Shown here: positions 1 through 6,732 of the stretch, one piece after another
How the letters are laid out: every line of letters starts with the position of its first letter
Numbering within the stretch: the first letter of the stretch is position 1
Assembly (NCBI GenBank): GCA_902797525.1
Contig: CADBSZ010000166.1
Coordinates: 1-7,666 of the forward strand
DNA: 7,666 nucleotides
Source: an uncultured Ruminococcus sp.
Lineage (GTDB): Bacteria; Bacillota; Clostridia; Oscillospirales; Acutalibacteraceae
Direction of reading: 5' to 3'
Notes under the pieces: generated by a model
The model's database searches: none
The model's input: the letters and a program-made list of their open reading frames with translations, nothing else
What the model was told of the DNA's origin: nothing
Position numbers and translations under genes: made by a program

Positions 1-1
1 C

Positions 2-466
2 CTCGCCTACGGCGCAGGCCAGCTCAAGGGCGGCACCGGCGAGCTGAAAAACGGCGCCGACAAATTGAAGAGCGGCTCTGCACAGCTCAAAAACGGCACC
101 GCGACCTTAAAGGACGGCACCGTTGCGGCCAACTCCGGCGCGCAGCAGCTCTTTGCAGGCATCGGCACCCTGAAGGACGGCACCGGCGCTCTTGTTGAGG
201 GCGTAACGCAGCTCAAGGAAGGCTCCATGCAGCTCAGCGAGGGCTTAAAAACGCTGAAAAAAGACGGTGTGGACGCGATTGTCAAGGCAGTCAACGGCGA
301 TTTGACCAATTTGGTTGACCGCTTCAAGGCGATTGTCGCTGCGTCCAAGAACTACAAGACCTTCAGCGGAAAAGCCGACGGCATGGACGGCAAGGTGGAC
401 TTCATCATCAAGACCGACTCCATCAAGCCCGAAAAAGCCGAAAACGAAAAAGAAAAAGAGAATTAA
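2..466 (+). CDS. C-terminal part of an LxxG-heptad-repeat surface/membrane protein (YhgE/Pip- or MMPL-associated type)
   Basis: This is a partial gene that enters from the left edge; 154 residues are visible and the stop is TAA at 464-466. Residues 1-84 are twelve consecutive LxxGxxx heptads (for example LKNGADK, LKSGSAQ, LKDGTGA). Gly is present in all twelve and Leu in eleven, with Ala in the seventh. This is the X-X-X-Leu-X-X-Gly heptad pattern known from Firmicute YhgE/Pip and MMPL-like exported proteins, where it forms an elongated extracytoplasmic rod. A non-repeat tail follows (residues 85-154) with KNYKTFSGKADGMDGKVDF, ending in a Lys/Glu-rich stretch. No membrane helix is visible, so the anchor must lie upstream, outside the window. 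The tail is unlike the multi-helix C-terminus expected of full YhgE, so the exact subfamily is open. A strong terminator follows, so it is the last gene of its transcript. Confidence 0.8.
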   Translation, partial: LAYGAGQLKGGTGELKNGADKLKSGSAQLKNGTATLKDGTVAANSGAQQLFAGIGTLKDGTGALVEGVTQLKEGSMQLSEGLKTLKKDGVDAIVKAVNGDLTNLVDRFKAIVAASKNYKTFSGKADGMDGKVDFIIKTDSIKPEKAENEKEKEN

Positions 467-479
467 TCATAAGCTGATA

Positions 480-511
480 AAGGGCAGCGGTTCTTCGGAG
501 CCGCTGCCTTT
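480..511 (+). terminator. Intrinsic terminator with UUCG tetraloop
   Basis: A 14-pair hairpin with GGCAGCGG (483-490) pairing CCGCTGCC (501-508) extends outwards to 480/511. It is capped inwards by T-G, T-A and C-G pairs closing a TTCG tetraloop (cUUCGg, 493-498). A short T-rich run (509-513) follows. It lies 13 bases after the stop of the heptad-repeat gene and just upstream of the next promoter, so it insulates the two transcripts. Confidence 0.85.
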
Positions 512-524
512 CTCAATAAAACAG

Positions 525-553
525 TTGATATTCTGCGAAAAATAGGGTATAAT
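525..553 (+). promoter_or_regulatory. SigA-type promoter for the zinc-ribbon operon
   Basis: The -35 hexamer TTGATA (525-530, 5/6 match) and a perfect -10 TATAAT (548-553) are separated by 17 bases. Transcription would start near 560, giving a leader of about 26 bases. The leader carries AGGAGG (572-577), 8 bases before the ATG at 586. An overlapping ATG at 581 is out of frame and too close to the ribosome-binding site. Confidence 0.85.
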
Positions 554-585
554 CGTGTTATTAACAATATCAGGAGGCTAATGAC

Positions 586-1287
586 ATGCAATGCCCCAAT
601 TGTAATCATTCTGTTTCGGAGAATCAAAGCATCTGTCCCCATTGCGGCGCGCCGCTGAGCAAGCCGGAAAACAACGAGCTGGACAGCGATTTGGTGTTTT
701 CAAACCGCTATATGCCGAAAAATAAAAACACAGCGACCAAAAAAATCGTGATTGGCATTATTGCCGCCATTATTGTATGCGCTGTTGTGATTGGTGTGAT
801 GTGGTTTATGCAGCGCAAAAACAGTTCAAAGGCGTCTCCCGCACAGCAGCACACCACCGCAGCGGCAACGACAGAGCCTGCCGCGGCTGCAAGCACTGCG
901 GTTGAAACAACCGCTGCGGCGCAGGCTGTTGCGACAACTGCCGCACCGACGCCCGAACAGCAGGCCGCAGAGGAAAAAATCAAGAGTTATGTGGACGATT
1001 CCGACATTTACGAGGTGTTGCTCGCAGAGGCGGACGGCAACATGCAGGTTAACATTACGGTTGAAAGGAATCTGCTGATTGCGCGCTACACCGTGCAGGC
1101 AAATTCGCAGGCTGACGAGGATCAGGAATACATCAACACCCTCGACGGCTATTTTAACGAGCTTTGCGGCCACCTTGACCGCGCGGTGTACGAGCTGAAA
1201 GAACAAAGCGGCGTTGAAAATGCCGCGATTGAGGTTGTCGCCGTGGACAAAGCCAACAATACATTATTCACTCAATTAGTCAATTAA
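586..1287 (+). CDS. Zinc-ribbon single-pass membrane protein with extracytoplasmic DUF4854-like domain (first paralog)
   Basis: The protein is 233 residues long. Residues 3-20 hold two CxxC knuckles (Cys3, Cys6, Cys17, Cys20), a cytoplasmic zinc ribbon. One strongly hydrophobic helix spans about 53-75, preceded by Lys-rich sequence, so the C-terminal part should be outside the cell. Residues 80-127 are a Thr/Ala/Pro-rich stalk. Residues 129-233 form a compact domain with NLLIARYTV near its start and KEQSGVEN near its end. This resembles the DUF4854 type by memory only. The overall plan (zinc ribbon, helix, stalk, outer domain) resembles TcaA/YvbJ-like envelope sensors, but no function can be assigned. 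It is the first gene of a two-gene operon, 12 bases ahead of a paralog of the same design. The start is fixed by AGGAGG at 572-577. Confidence 0.85.
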   Translation: MQCPNCNHSVSENQSICPHCGAPLSKPENNELDSDLVFSNRYMPKNKNTATKKIVIGIIAAIIVCAVVIGVMWFMQRKNSSKASPAQQHTTAAATTEPAAAASTAVETTAAAQAVATTAAPTPEQQAAEEKIKSYVDDSDIYEVLLAEADGNMQVNITVERNLLIARYTVQANSQADEDQEYINTLDGYFNELCGHLDRAVYELKEQSGVENAAIEVVAVDKANNTLFTQLVN

Positions 1288-1299
1288 CGGAGGTATCTT

Positions 1300-2388
1300 A
1301 TGAATTGTCCGAATTGTAACCATCCCCTTCCGCCAAACGCGAAGTTTTGCGGCGCCTGCGGAACGGTTGTTCCCACCGAACCCGAACAGCCGGAGATTTT
1401 GCAGTCAGAAGCGCCGCAGCCCGAAGTGCCGCAGCAGCCCGAGCCCGAAGCATGGCAGACCATGAATGAAGCGCCGCAGGAAATTCCCGGGACAGAGGAG
1501 GTTCCGCAGTACGGCGATGCGTTTACACAACCGGCTGAGGAGCCCGAAGCGGCGCCTTTTCCGACGTATAACCAACCGTCTGCGCCGCAATATCAGCCAC
1601 CGCAGCAGCCGCAAAACGACTATGATCAGCAGTTTCGGCAGTATCAGCAGCCTTCGCAGTTTAACGAAGGCCGCACGTCTCAGGCAAATCCGGCACCCGA
1701 TGCAAAAAAGAAGAACAACACGCCGCTCATTATCGTCATTGTCGCGCTGTCTGTGTTGCTCATCGGCGGCATTGTAACTGCGATTATCCTTATTAACAAC
1801 AATAACAAGGGCGGCTCAAACACACCCGCAACGCCTGTCACAACCGCCGCGAAGCAGAGCGAAAGCACTAAGCCGACGGAAAACAAGGCTGAAACCACCG
1901 CGCCTCAAACCACGGCTGCACCCGAAACGACCGCCGCGCCCGAGCCGACGCGCGCGGAACAACCTTCCACTGCCGCAACGCCGACCGCCTCTTCCACCGA
2001 CAGCAATCACATTTTGTTCAGCGACAACGGTGTGGTTATCGCTACGGATTCTGCCATCGAGGCAGACGACGCTTCAGCGGAAAAGCAGGTGAAGGCGTAT
2101 ATCGCCGCGAGCAACGGCGACGCGGTTGCCGAATCTATGAATACGGACAATTACTCCGCAAAAATCTATGCCAAGGGCAACGCGCTGATTTATGAGCTGA
2201 CCTTAAAAAGAGAGATTTCCACTGTTGAAGCGGAAGCGCTTGCAAAGTCCGTTGAGGCCATGCCCGATACGATGAGCGCAACTGTCAGCCAGGCGAGAGA
2301 GGAATCCGGCGTCAGCAATTTGGTGCTGGTTTATGTTTATCTCGACGTTAACGGCGACTATGTAACCGGCTGCATTTGCAAGAAATAA
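1300..2388 (+). CDS. Zinc-ribbon single-pass membrane protein with Pro/Gln-rich cytoplasmic region and extracytoplasmic DUF4854-like domain (second paralog)
   Basis: The protein is 362 residues long. Cys3, Cys6, Cys17 and Cys20 form a zinc ribbon with the same spacing as the upstream gene, and the first eight residues are nearly the same. Residues 24-130 are Pro/Gln/Glu-rich and probably disordered. A KKK-flanked membrane helix lies at about 142-165, followed by a poly-Asn turn. Residues 173-232 are a Thr/Ala/Pro stalk and 258-362 an outer domain. That domain shares with the first paralog the opening EK-x-x-K-x-Y, the N-x-LI strand and the closing SGV-x-N motif, so the pair arose by duplication. 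GGAGG at 1289-1293 sits 6 bases before the ATG, within the 12-base gap, so translation is probably coupled. The role is unknown. The long Pro/Gln segment, absent from the first paralog, may be an interaction arm. Transcription ends at the hairpin after 2410. Confidence 0.85.
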   Translation: MNCPNCNHPLPPNAKFCGACGTVVPTEPEQPEILQSEAPQPEVPQQPEPEAWQTMNEAPQEIPGTEEVPQYGDAFTQPAEEPEAAPFPTYNQPSAPQYQPPQQPQNDYDQQFRQYQQPSQFNEGRTSQANPAPDAKKKNNTPLIIVIVALSVLLIGGIVTAIILINNNNKGGSNTPATPVTTAAKQSESTKPTENKAETTAPQTTAAPETTAAPEPTRAEQPSTAATPTASSTDSNHILFSDNGVVIATDSAIEADDASAEKQVKAYIAASNGDAVAESMNTDNYSAKIYAKGNALIYELTLKREISTVEAEALAKSVEAMPDTMSATVSQAREESGVSNLVLVYVYLDVNGDYVTGCICKK

Positions 2389-2409
2389 TCAAATCATTCA
2401 ACACACAGA

Positions 2410-2436
2410 AAAGGCACAGCCATCGGCTGTGCCTTT
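2410..2436. terminator. Bidirectional intrinsic terminator between convergent genes
   Basis: A perfect 12-pair stem (2410-2421 with 2425-2436) closes on the three-base loop ATC. T residues follow on the + side (2434-2436, then GTTC). The AAAA at 2409-2412 supplies a T run on the - side. It lies 21 bases after the stop of the second zinc-ribbon gene and 14 bases after the stop of rpe, so one hairpin serves both strands. Confidence 0.85.
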
Positions 2437-2450
2437 GTTCGTGGTTCTGT

Positions 2451-3107
2451 TTAGTTTACGGACTGCAAAGCCCTGATTGCCTTTGCGGCGTCGTCCGCCT
2501 TAAAAACGGCGGTGCCTGCCACACAAACGTCAACGCCGGCCCCGGCTGCCTGCGCAACCGTTGCTTCGCCGATGCCGCCGTCCGCTTCAATCAGCAGGTC
2601 AAGGCCGCGGCGTGCGCATTCTTCTTTGATTGCCGTTACCTTCGGCAGCATATCCGCCATAAAGGACTGTCCGCCGAAGCCCGGCTCAACGGTCATCACG
2701 AGCACCAGCGCGAGCTTGTCGAGATAGGGGAACACCGCCTCGGCAGGGGTGTTTGGCTTAATCACCAGACCGGGCAAAATGCCGCGGCCTTTAATTTTGT
2801 CAATCGTTGCGTCAATGTCGGAGTCACATTCCACATGGAAGGTGATAATGTCCGCGCCCGCGTCGGCAAAGTCGTCGATGTATTTCAGCGGATCCGAAAT
2901 CATCAGATGCACGTCAAAGGGCTTGTCCGTGTATTTGCGCACCCATTTTATCACGGGCGCACCAAAGGTGATGTTCGGCACAAAGTGTCCGTCCATCACG
3001 TCCAGGTGCATCCAGTCGGCGCCTGCCTTGTCCATTCTGCGGATTTCTTCTCCCATCACCGAGAAGTCGCACGATAAAAGCGAAGGAGCGATTTTCATAT
3101 GTTTCAT
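2451..3107 (-). CDS. rpe: Ribulose-phosphate 3-epimerase
   Basis: This cytoplasmic TIM-barrel enzyme interconverts D-ribulose 5-phosphate and D-xylulose 5-phosphate in the pentose phosphate pathway. At 218 residues it has normal family length. The signature motifs appear in order: IAPSLLSCDF (6-15), HLDVMDGHFVPNITFG (34-49), HLMI (67-70), VEPGFGGQ (140-147), EADGG (174-178) and VAGTAVF (196-202). The expected metal/catalytic residues His34, Asp36, His67 and Asp176 are all present. The ATG at 3107 is 12 bases from the stop of the upstream pseudo-ATPase gene, so the two are co-transcribed. AAAGG (3109-3113) is only one base from that ATG but 10 bases from the in-frame ATG at 3098 (MKIAPSLL), so the true start may be 3098, giving 215 residues. 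Transcription ends at the shared hairpin 2410-2436. Confidence 0.96.
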   Translation of the reverse strand: MKHMKIAPSLLSCDFSVMGEEIRRMDKAGADWMHLDVMDGHFVPNITFGAPVIKWVRKYTDKPFDVHLMISDPLKYIDDFADAGADIITFHVECDSDIDATIDKIKGRGILPGLVIKPNTPAEAVFPYLDKLALVLVMTVEPGFGGQSFMADMLPKVTAIKEECARRGLDLLIEADGGIGEATVAQAAGAGVDVCVAGTAVFKADDAAKAIRALQSVN

Positions 3108-3119
3108 GCCTTTCTGTCA

Positions 3120-5774
3120 CTATGGTTTTTGAATTGCCGGGGCGATAATGGCTGCCGCCGCCCAGAACAGCGCGTAAATCAGCACCTCAAGCGTGCCCAT
3201 TACGCCGACGCTGGCGTAAAGCACCAGGGGCGAGGCAATTAAAATGCCCAGAATCACGGCAATCAGCTGAATGACGATTGCCAGCGAAATGTTTTGTTTA
3301 ATCTTCACGCTGCCCGAAACCGCGCGTGCCAGCGCGGAGGGCTTGCCGTGGGTAATCAGGTAGGCGCGCGAGCTTTCCTCCGTCACGCCCTGCGCTTCCT
3401 TGAGCACGTTGCCCAAGCCCGTGGGCAGCACCTTAATGCTGCGGTAAAACAGGTTATAAAGCTGCGCCACCAAGTCGTCGGTGATATTGTGGTCGGTGGT
3501 GCGAATCAAAAAGCTGATGCCGTTTGCCTCGGCGCGCTGCATTTCGCTTTTCAGCTCGGGGTCGGCATGATAGCGCGTCACCAGCATGGCGACCGGTCTG
3601 CCGGCGCGTGCAAGATAGGTGATTTGTCTGCCGTTGGAGGAGAACTTGTCCTCATAGTCATCGGAGGGCGTTTCCACCTGATATTTTTCCATCAAAGCGC
3701 GCGAGCCAACCAGAATTCGCTCGCCGTTAATCCAGCCGACCAAGCCCAGCTCGTCCTCATACAGCACGCTTTCCACCTCGGGGAGCGTTTCTTTTGTTTC
3801 GCTGACAACCGAATCAAAGGCGTTGGCAATCGGATTTTGGGCTTCCTTCAAAATGGCGATACCGCACAACAGCGACTCGTCCACATTGTAGTCCTCAAAG
3901 GTCTTAATGCCCTCCAGCTCAATCGAGTCGGCAGGGAACAGTTCGTTGGCTTCAATCATAATCGCGGTGCTGTCGCAGAACTGCTTAATCGACGGATAGC
4001 CTGCCACCATCGCGCCGTAGCCGGTCAGCGTTTTGCACAGCTTGCGCACGGGGACGTTAACCGCCAAAAGCGTGGAAACGGGAATCGACAGCGCCGTAAT
4101 CAGCGCCAGCGTGTTCACCGCGTCGGTAAATGAGAATTTCACCACGCCGTACAAAACGGTAATCGCCAGCGCAACGATGGTGGTAATCGGCGCGAGCTTT
4201 GAGGCCAAATCCTCGCTGGGATCGGGCGCGTAGGAAATCTTTAAAAAGTTGGACGCGAATTTGGTTTTGTGCTGATAGGCAATCAAATTCTTTTCCGACG
4301 GCGTGCCGCTGAGCATTTTGTTGGCGACGCTCTCGTTATTATAAATCTTCGCCGCGAATTTTTGTCCCTTAGCGGTGACAAAGCGGAAGTTGTCCTTTAC
4401 GCGCAGCACCATCAGCAGTTTGCCGACATTGTTGGCAAAGAACGCCAGCAGCACGATGACGCAATAGTAATTGATGTTAAAGCCGGACATGTCGCCCAGG
4501 CAGAAGAACGATACAATGGTTTGAATGATCGCCGCCACGCCGGCAACGGCAACGGCGGTGTCGGAATTGCCCTTGAATTTCAGCAGGGGCGTCAGTCCGC
4601 TGAGCATCGCCACGCGGTTGAGCACCACGGACGCGCCGATTAACAGCAGGTTAAACACCGCATAGGCGGCAGGCGCAACGGGAATTGCCGAAATAATCGC
4701 GCCGGGGAACACGCGCGTCCCAAAGGTCAGCAAAACGGCGACCGCCGCGATAATTCCCGAAATCATACTGCGGAAAAACAGCTTGCGGATGTTTTCATTC
4801 AGTTCAAACTTAATGCTCTTTTCGTCCTCTTCGCCGGTGTAGTCCTCAATGGTTTTTGCCTTTTCCTTGGGAGTGTCCTCATCGTCGGACTCGTCCTTTG
4901 AGAAAAAGCCCACCACTGCGCTCAAAATCTTTTCCTGTGCGGTGCGGTTGTCCTTTTCTTCTTCCTTCGGTTCATCCGCCTTCGGTTCGGGACGAATCAC
5001 GTGCGCGATGACCGAGGGGGTTTTGGAGCGGATATACTCTTCGTATTCGCGCGCCACCACCTCGGAGAACCTGCCTGCCTTGACGTTCATCATGTTGCGC
5101 GGCTCTTCGGGACGGTAAACGGGAACGGTGGACACCACGCGCTCCGGCTCCTTGCCGGGCGTGTTTGCCACGCCGAACAGCTGCTCATAATGACTTTGCG
5201 CGTTTTCGGGCTGCTCCTGCGGCTGTTCCTCCGTCATGTCGATGTCAATGGAGTGAATGCTCTCAATCGCAGGCGATTCCTTAAACTGCTCCACCTCATC
5301 GAGCACCTCCTGCGAGAACTGTGTGTCCTCGTCATACTCGGGCTTGAGGGTAATGATTTTGTTCTTTTCCGCTTCGGCTTCCTTTGCCTCCTGCTCCGCC
5401 GCCTCCTGCGCCGCTTTTTCGGCGGCAAGGCGCGCTTCTTCTTCCAGCTCTTCGGGCGTTTTCACCTTTTCGCCGGTTTGGTTGCCGTCCATCAGCAGCT
5501 CCGCCTGCATTGTCGCCGCGGTTTTTTCGCCGACAATTGCGTTGGAAACATCTGCTTTTTCAGGTTCCTTTTTATCCAAATCCAGGGGGTTCGCGTTTTC
5601 AAGACGCGGCTTTTTGTCCGCGTTGCTGAAAATCTCCTGCACCTTGGGTTTTGCGCGGTATTTTTGCGCGGTCTTTTTCATCTTTTCCTGGTCGGCAAGA
5701 CGGTGCCGCTCATCAAGAATGCTCTGGATTTCAAGCTCCTTGAGCAAGTCGTTTTTCTTTTCATAGTCCGACAT
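3120..5774 (-). CDS. Degenerate P-type ATPase-like membrane protein (pseudo-P1B-ATPase) with long acidic N-terminal extension
   Basis: The protein is 884 residues long. Residues 1-330 are hydrophilic and charged, with an Ala/Glu coiled-coil-like stretch at 109-139. Eight hydrophobic helices follow, at about 333-351, 357-384, 404-426, 434-455, 527-546, 550-575, 828-848 and 850-877. This is the six-plus-two arrangement of P1B heavy-metal ATPases. The 576-827 loop matches their P/N domains: IMIEANELFP (605-614) lies where VVFDKTGTLT belongs, AQNPIA (645-650) where S-E/K-HPLA belongs, NGERILVGSRALM (683-695) matches the N-domain strand, and IRTTDHN (757-763) replaces the TGDN segment. The phosphorylated Asp is thus Glu608, CPC is SIP (563-565), GDGxND is missing, and the helix 4-5 loop is only about 72 residues with no TGE. 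ATP-driven pumping is therefore unlikely, and the true role is unknown. The frame is open throughout, which argues against decay. AAAGGAAG (5782-5789) sets the start. It is co-transcribed with rpe. Confidence 0.85.
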   Translation of the reverse strand: MSDYEKKNDLLKELEIQSILDERHRLADQEKMKKTAQKYRAKPKVQEIFSNADKKPRLENANPLDLDKKEPEKADVSNAIVGEKTAATMQAELLMDGNQTGEKVKTPEELEEEARLAAEKAAQEAAEQEAKEAEAEKNKIITLKPEYDEDTQFSQEVLDEVEQFKESPAIESIHSIDIDMTEEQPQEQPENAQSHYEQLFGVANTPGKEPERVVSTVPVYRPEEPRNMMNVKAGRFSEVVAREYEEYIRSKTPSVIAHVIRPEPKADEPKEEEKDNRTAQEKILSAVVGFFSKDESDDEDTPKEKAKTIEDYTGEEDEKSIKFELNENIRKLFFRSMISGIIAAVAVLLTFGTRVFPGAIISAIPVAPAAYAVFNLLLIGASVVLNRVAMLSGLTPLLKFKGNSDTAVAVAGVAAIIQTIVSFFCLGDMSGFNINYYCVIVLLAFFANNVGKLLMVLRVKDNFRFVTAKGQKFAAKIYNNESVANKMLSGTPSEKNLIAYQHKTKFASNFLKISYAPDPSEDLASKLAPITTIVALAITVLYGVVKFSFTDAVNTLALITALSIPVSTLLAVNVPVRKLCKTLTGYGAMVAGYPSIKQFCDSTAIMIEANELFPADSIELEGIKTFEDYNVDESLLCGIAILKEAQNPIANAFDSVVSETKETLPEVESVLYEDELGLVGWINGERILVGSRALMEKYQVETPSDDYEDKFSSNGRQITYLARAGRPVAMLVTRYHADPELKSEMQRAEANGISFLIRTTDHNITDDLVAQLYNLFYRSIKVLPTGLGNVLKEAQGVTEESSRAYLITHGKPSALARAVSGSVKIKQNISLAIVIQLIAVILGILIASPLVLYASVGVMGTLEVLIYALFWAAAAIIAPAIQKP

Positions 5775-5889
5775 GCAACCACTTCCTTTCCGCTTTTATA
5801 TCTTTTATATCATGAAATAAACGCTGAATTATCTGCAAAGTAAAGACAAGTGTCCATAGGCACTGCTTGCCGCAAAGGGCTTTTGCGCG
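5775..5889 (-). other. Intergenic gap between rlmB and the pseudo-ATPase gene
   Basis: The gap is 115 bases. Just after the rlmB stop, the - strand can form a short hairpin (CGCAAA pairing TTTGCG, 5871-5887) and a second small one with GGCA/TGCC arms, but neither has a T tract. Further down, two TATAAA boxes (5804-5809 and 5795-5800, - strand) could serve as -10 elements, but I see no convincing -35. Whether the downstream genes have their own promoter or are read through from rlmB is undecided. Confidence 0.4.
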
Positions 5890-6642
5890 TTATTCTCTGC
5901 CTTTCATCGCGTGGTACAACAGCACGCCTGCCGCAACGGACGCGTTGAGCGAGTTGATTTTGCCCTTCATGGGCAACGACACAATGACGTCGCATTTTTC
6001 GCGCACCAAACGTGAAATTCCCTTGCCCTCGTTGCCGATTACAACGGCGCACGCGCCCGACATGTCGCACTGCTCATAGTCGGTGCCGTTCATATCCGCG
6101 CCGTAAACCCACACGCCGCGCGCCTTCAGGTCGTCGATGAGGTTGGGGATGTTCGTCACGCGCGCCACACGCATATATTCAATTGCGCCTGCGCTCGCCT
6201 TGCCCACGGTGTAGCTTAGGGTGGCGCTGCGGCGCTTGGGGATAATCACACCGTGAACGCCCGTGCATTCGGCGGTGCGGATAATCGCGCCCAAATTATG
6301 GGGATCCTCCAGCTCGTCCAGTACGACGATAAACGGCGGCTCGTTTCGGCTTTCGGCATAGGCAAAAATGTCCTCCACCGTATCATATTCCTTTGCCGCC
6401 GCCAGCGCGACGATGCCCTGATGCGGCGCGCTGCCGCTGAGAAAGTCAAGCTTGGTGCGGTCAACCTCTTTCACGAGGATTTGCCTGTCTCTCGCCTTGG
6501 CAAGGATTCCCACCACCGCGCCGCTTTTTTCGCCGCGCGCCACTAAAATCTTATCAATCGGGCGGTTGCTGCGAATGGCCTCGCTGACGGGATTTCTGCC
6601 CGAAATCACGTCGGGCTTCGGTTCGTTGTGTCTGTCGTTCAT
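5890..6642 (-). CDS. rlmB: TrmH-family (SPOUT) rRNA/tRNA 2'-O-methyltransferase, RlmB type
   Basis: The predicted protein transfers a methyl group from S-adenosylmethionine to a ribose 2'-OH. The RlmB type modifies a conserved guanosine (G2251, E. coli numbering) of 23S rRNA. At 250 residues it has normal length. The N-terminal substrate-binding domain starts with ISGRNPVSEAI (13-23) and includes PHQGIVAL (73-80). The SPOUT fold has all three motifs: DPHNLGAIIRTAE (113-125), IGNEGKGI (202-209) and LPMKGKINSLNASVA (223-237). Asn116, Arg122, Glu205 and Asn233 are the conserved family residues. The frame stays open upstream to 6693, but I chose the ATG at 6642: GAGGA (6650-6654) lies 7 bases away, and the extended -10 at 6677-6685 overlaps the longer reading. 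Specificity versus other TrmH paralogs (23S versus tRNA) is not certain from sequence alone. Confidence 0.93.
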   Translation of the reverse strand: MNDRHNEPKPDVISGRNPVSEAIRSNRPIDKILVARGEKSGAVVGILAKARDRQILVKEVDRTKLDFLSGSAPHQGIVALAAAKEYDTVEDIFAYAESRNEPPFIVVLDELEDPHNLGAIIRTAECTGVHGVIIPKRRSATLSYTVGKASAGAIEYMRVARVTNIPNLIDDLKARGVWVYGADMNGTDYEQCDMSGACAVVIGNEGKGISRLVREKCDVIVSLPMKGKINSLNASVAAGVLLYHAMKGRE

Positions 6643-6676
6643 AAGTGATTCCTCGCAAATCTTTACATACCTCATT

Positions 6677-6685
6677 ATTATAACA
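6677..6685 (-). promoter_or_regulatory. Extended -10 promoter for rlmB
   Basis: Read on the - strand, the sequence is TGTTATAAT: a perfect TATAAT (6677-6682) with the TG dinucleotide of an extended -10. No good -35 is seen at 16-18 bases, which is usual for extended -10 promoters. Transcription would begin near 6670, leaving a leader of about 28 bases before the ATG at 6642. Confidence 0.65.
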
Positions 6686-6732
6686 TACATCACCGTTTTT
6701 TGATGTTCTTTAAAGGAATAAAAGAGGCGTTT

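Noticed and set aside
2..253. Tandem nucleotide repeat in the first gene
   Set aside because: The 21-base periodicity reflects the LxxGxxx protein heptads. The copies differ at many codon positions, so it is a protein repeat and not a separate DNA element.
2376..3132. Long + strand open frames across the rpe region
   Set aside because: They are antisense shadows of rpe: the - strand frame carries every epimerase motif, while the + frames give Cys/His/Arg-rich sequence with no recognisable domain and no ribosome site.
3294..4133. 279-codon + strand frame opposite the pseudo-ATPase
   Set aside because: It is a mirror of the coding frame on GC-rich third positions. The product is rich in His, Arg and Gln with no domain, and no start signals are present.
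5795..5836. Possible - strand promoter ahead of the pseudo-ATPase gene
   Set aside because: Two TATAAA boxes are present, but none of the hexamers at 15-18 bases resembles a -35, and no extended -10 TG is seen. It is mentioned only within the gap entry.
5001..5843. 280-codon + strand frame opposite the pseudo-ATPase N-terminus
   Set aside because: Its Phe/Leu/Arg-rich composition is the antisense reading of the Glu/Lys/Ala-rich extension. The - strand gene has a good ribosome site and continues into conserved helices.
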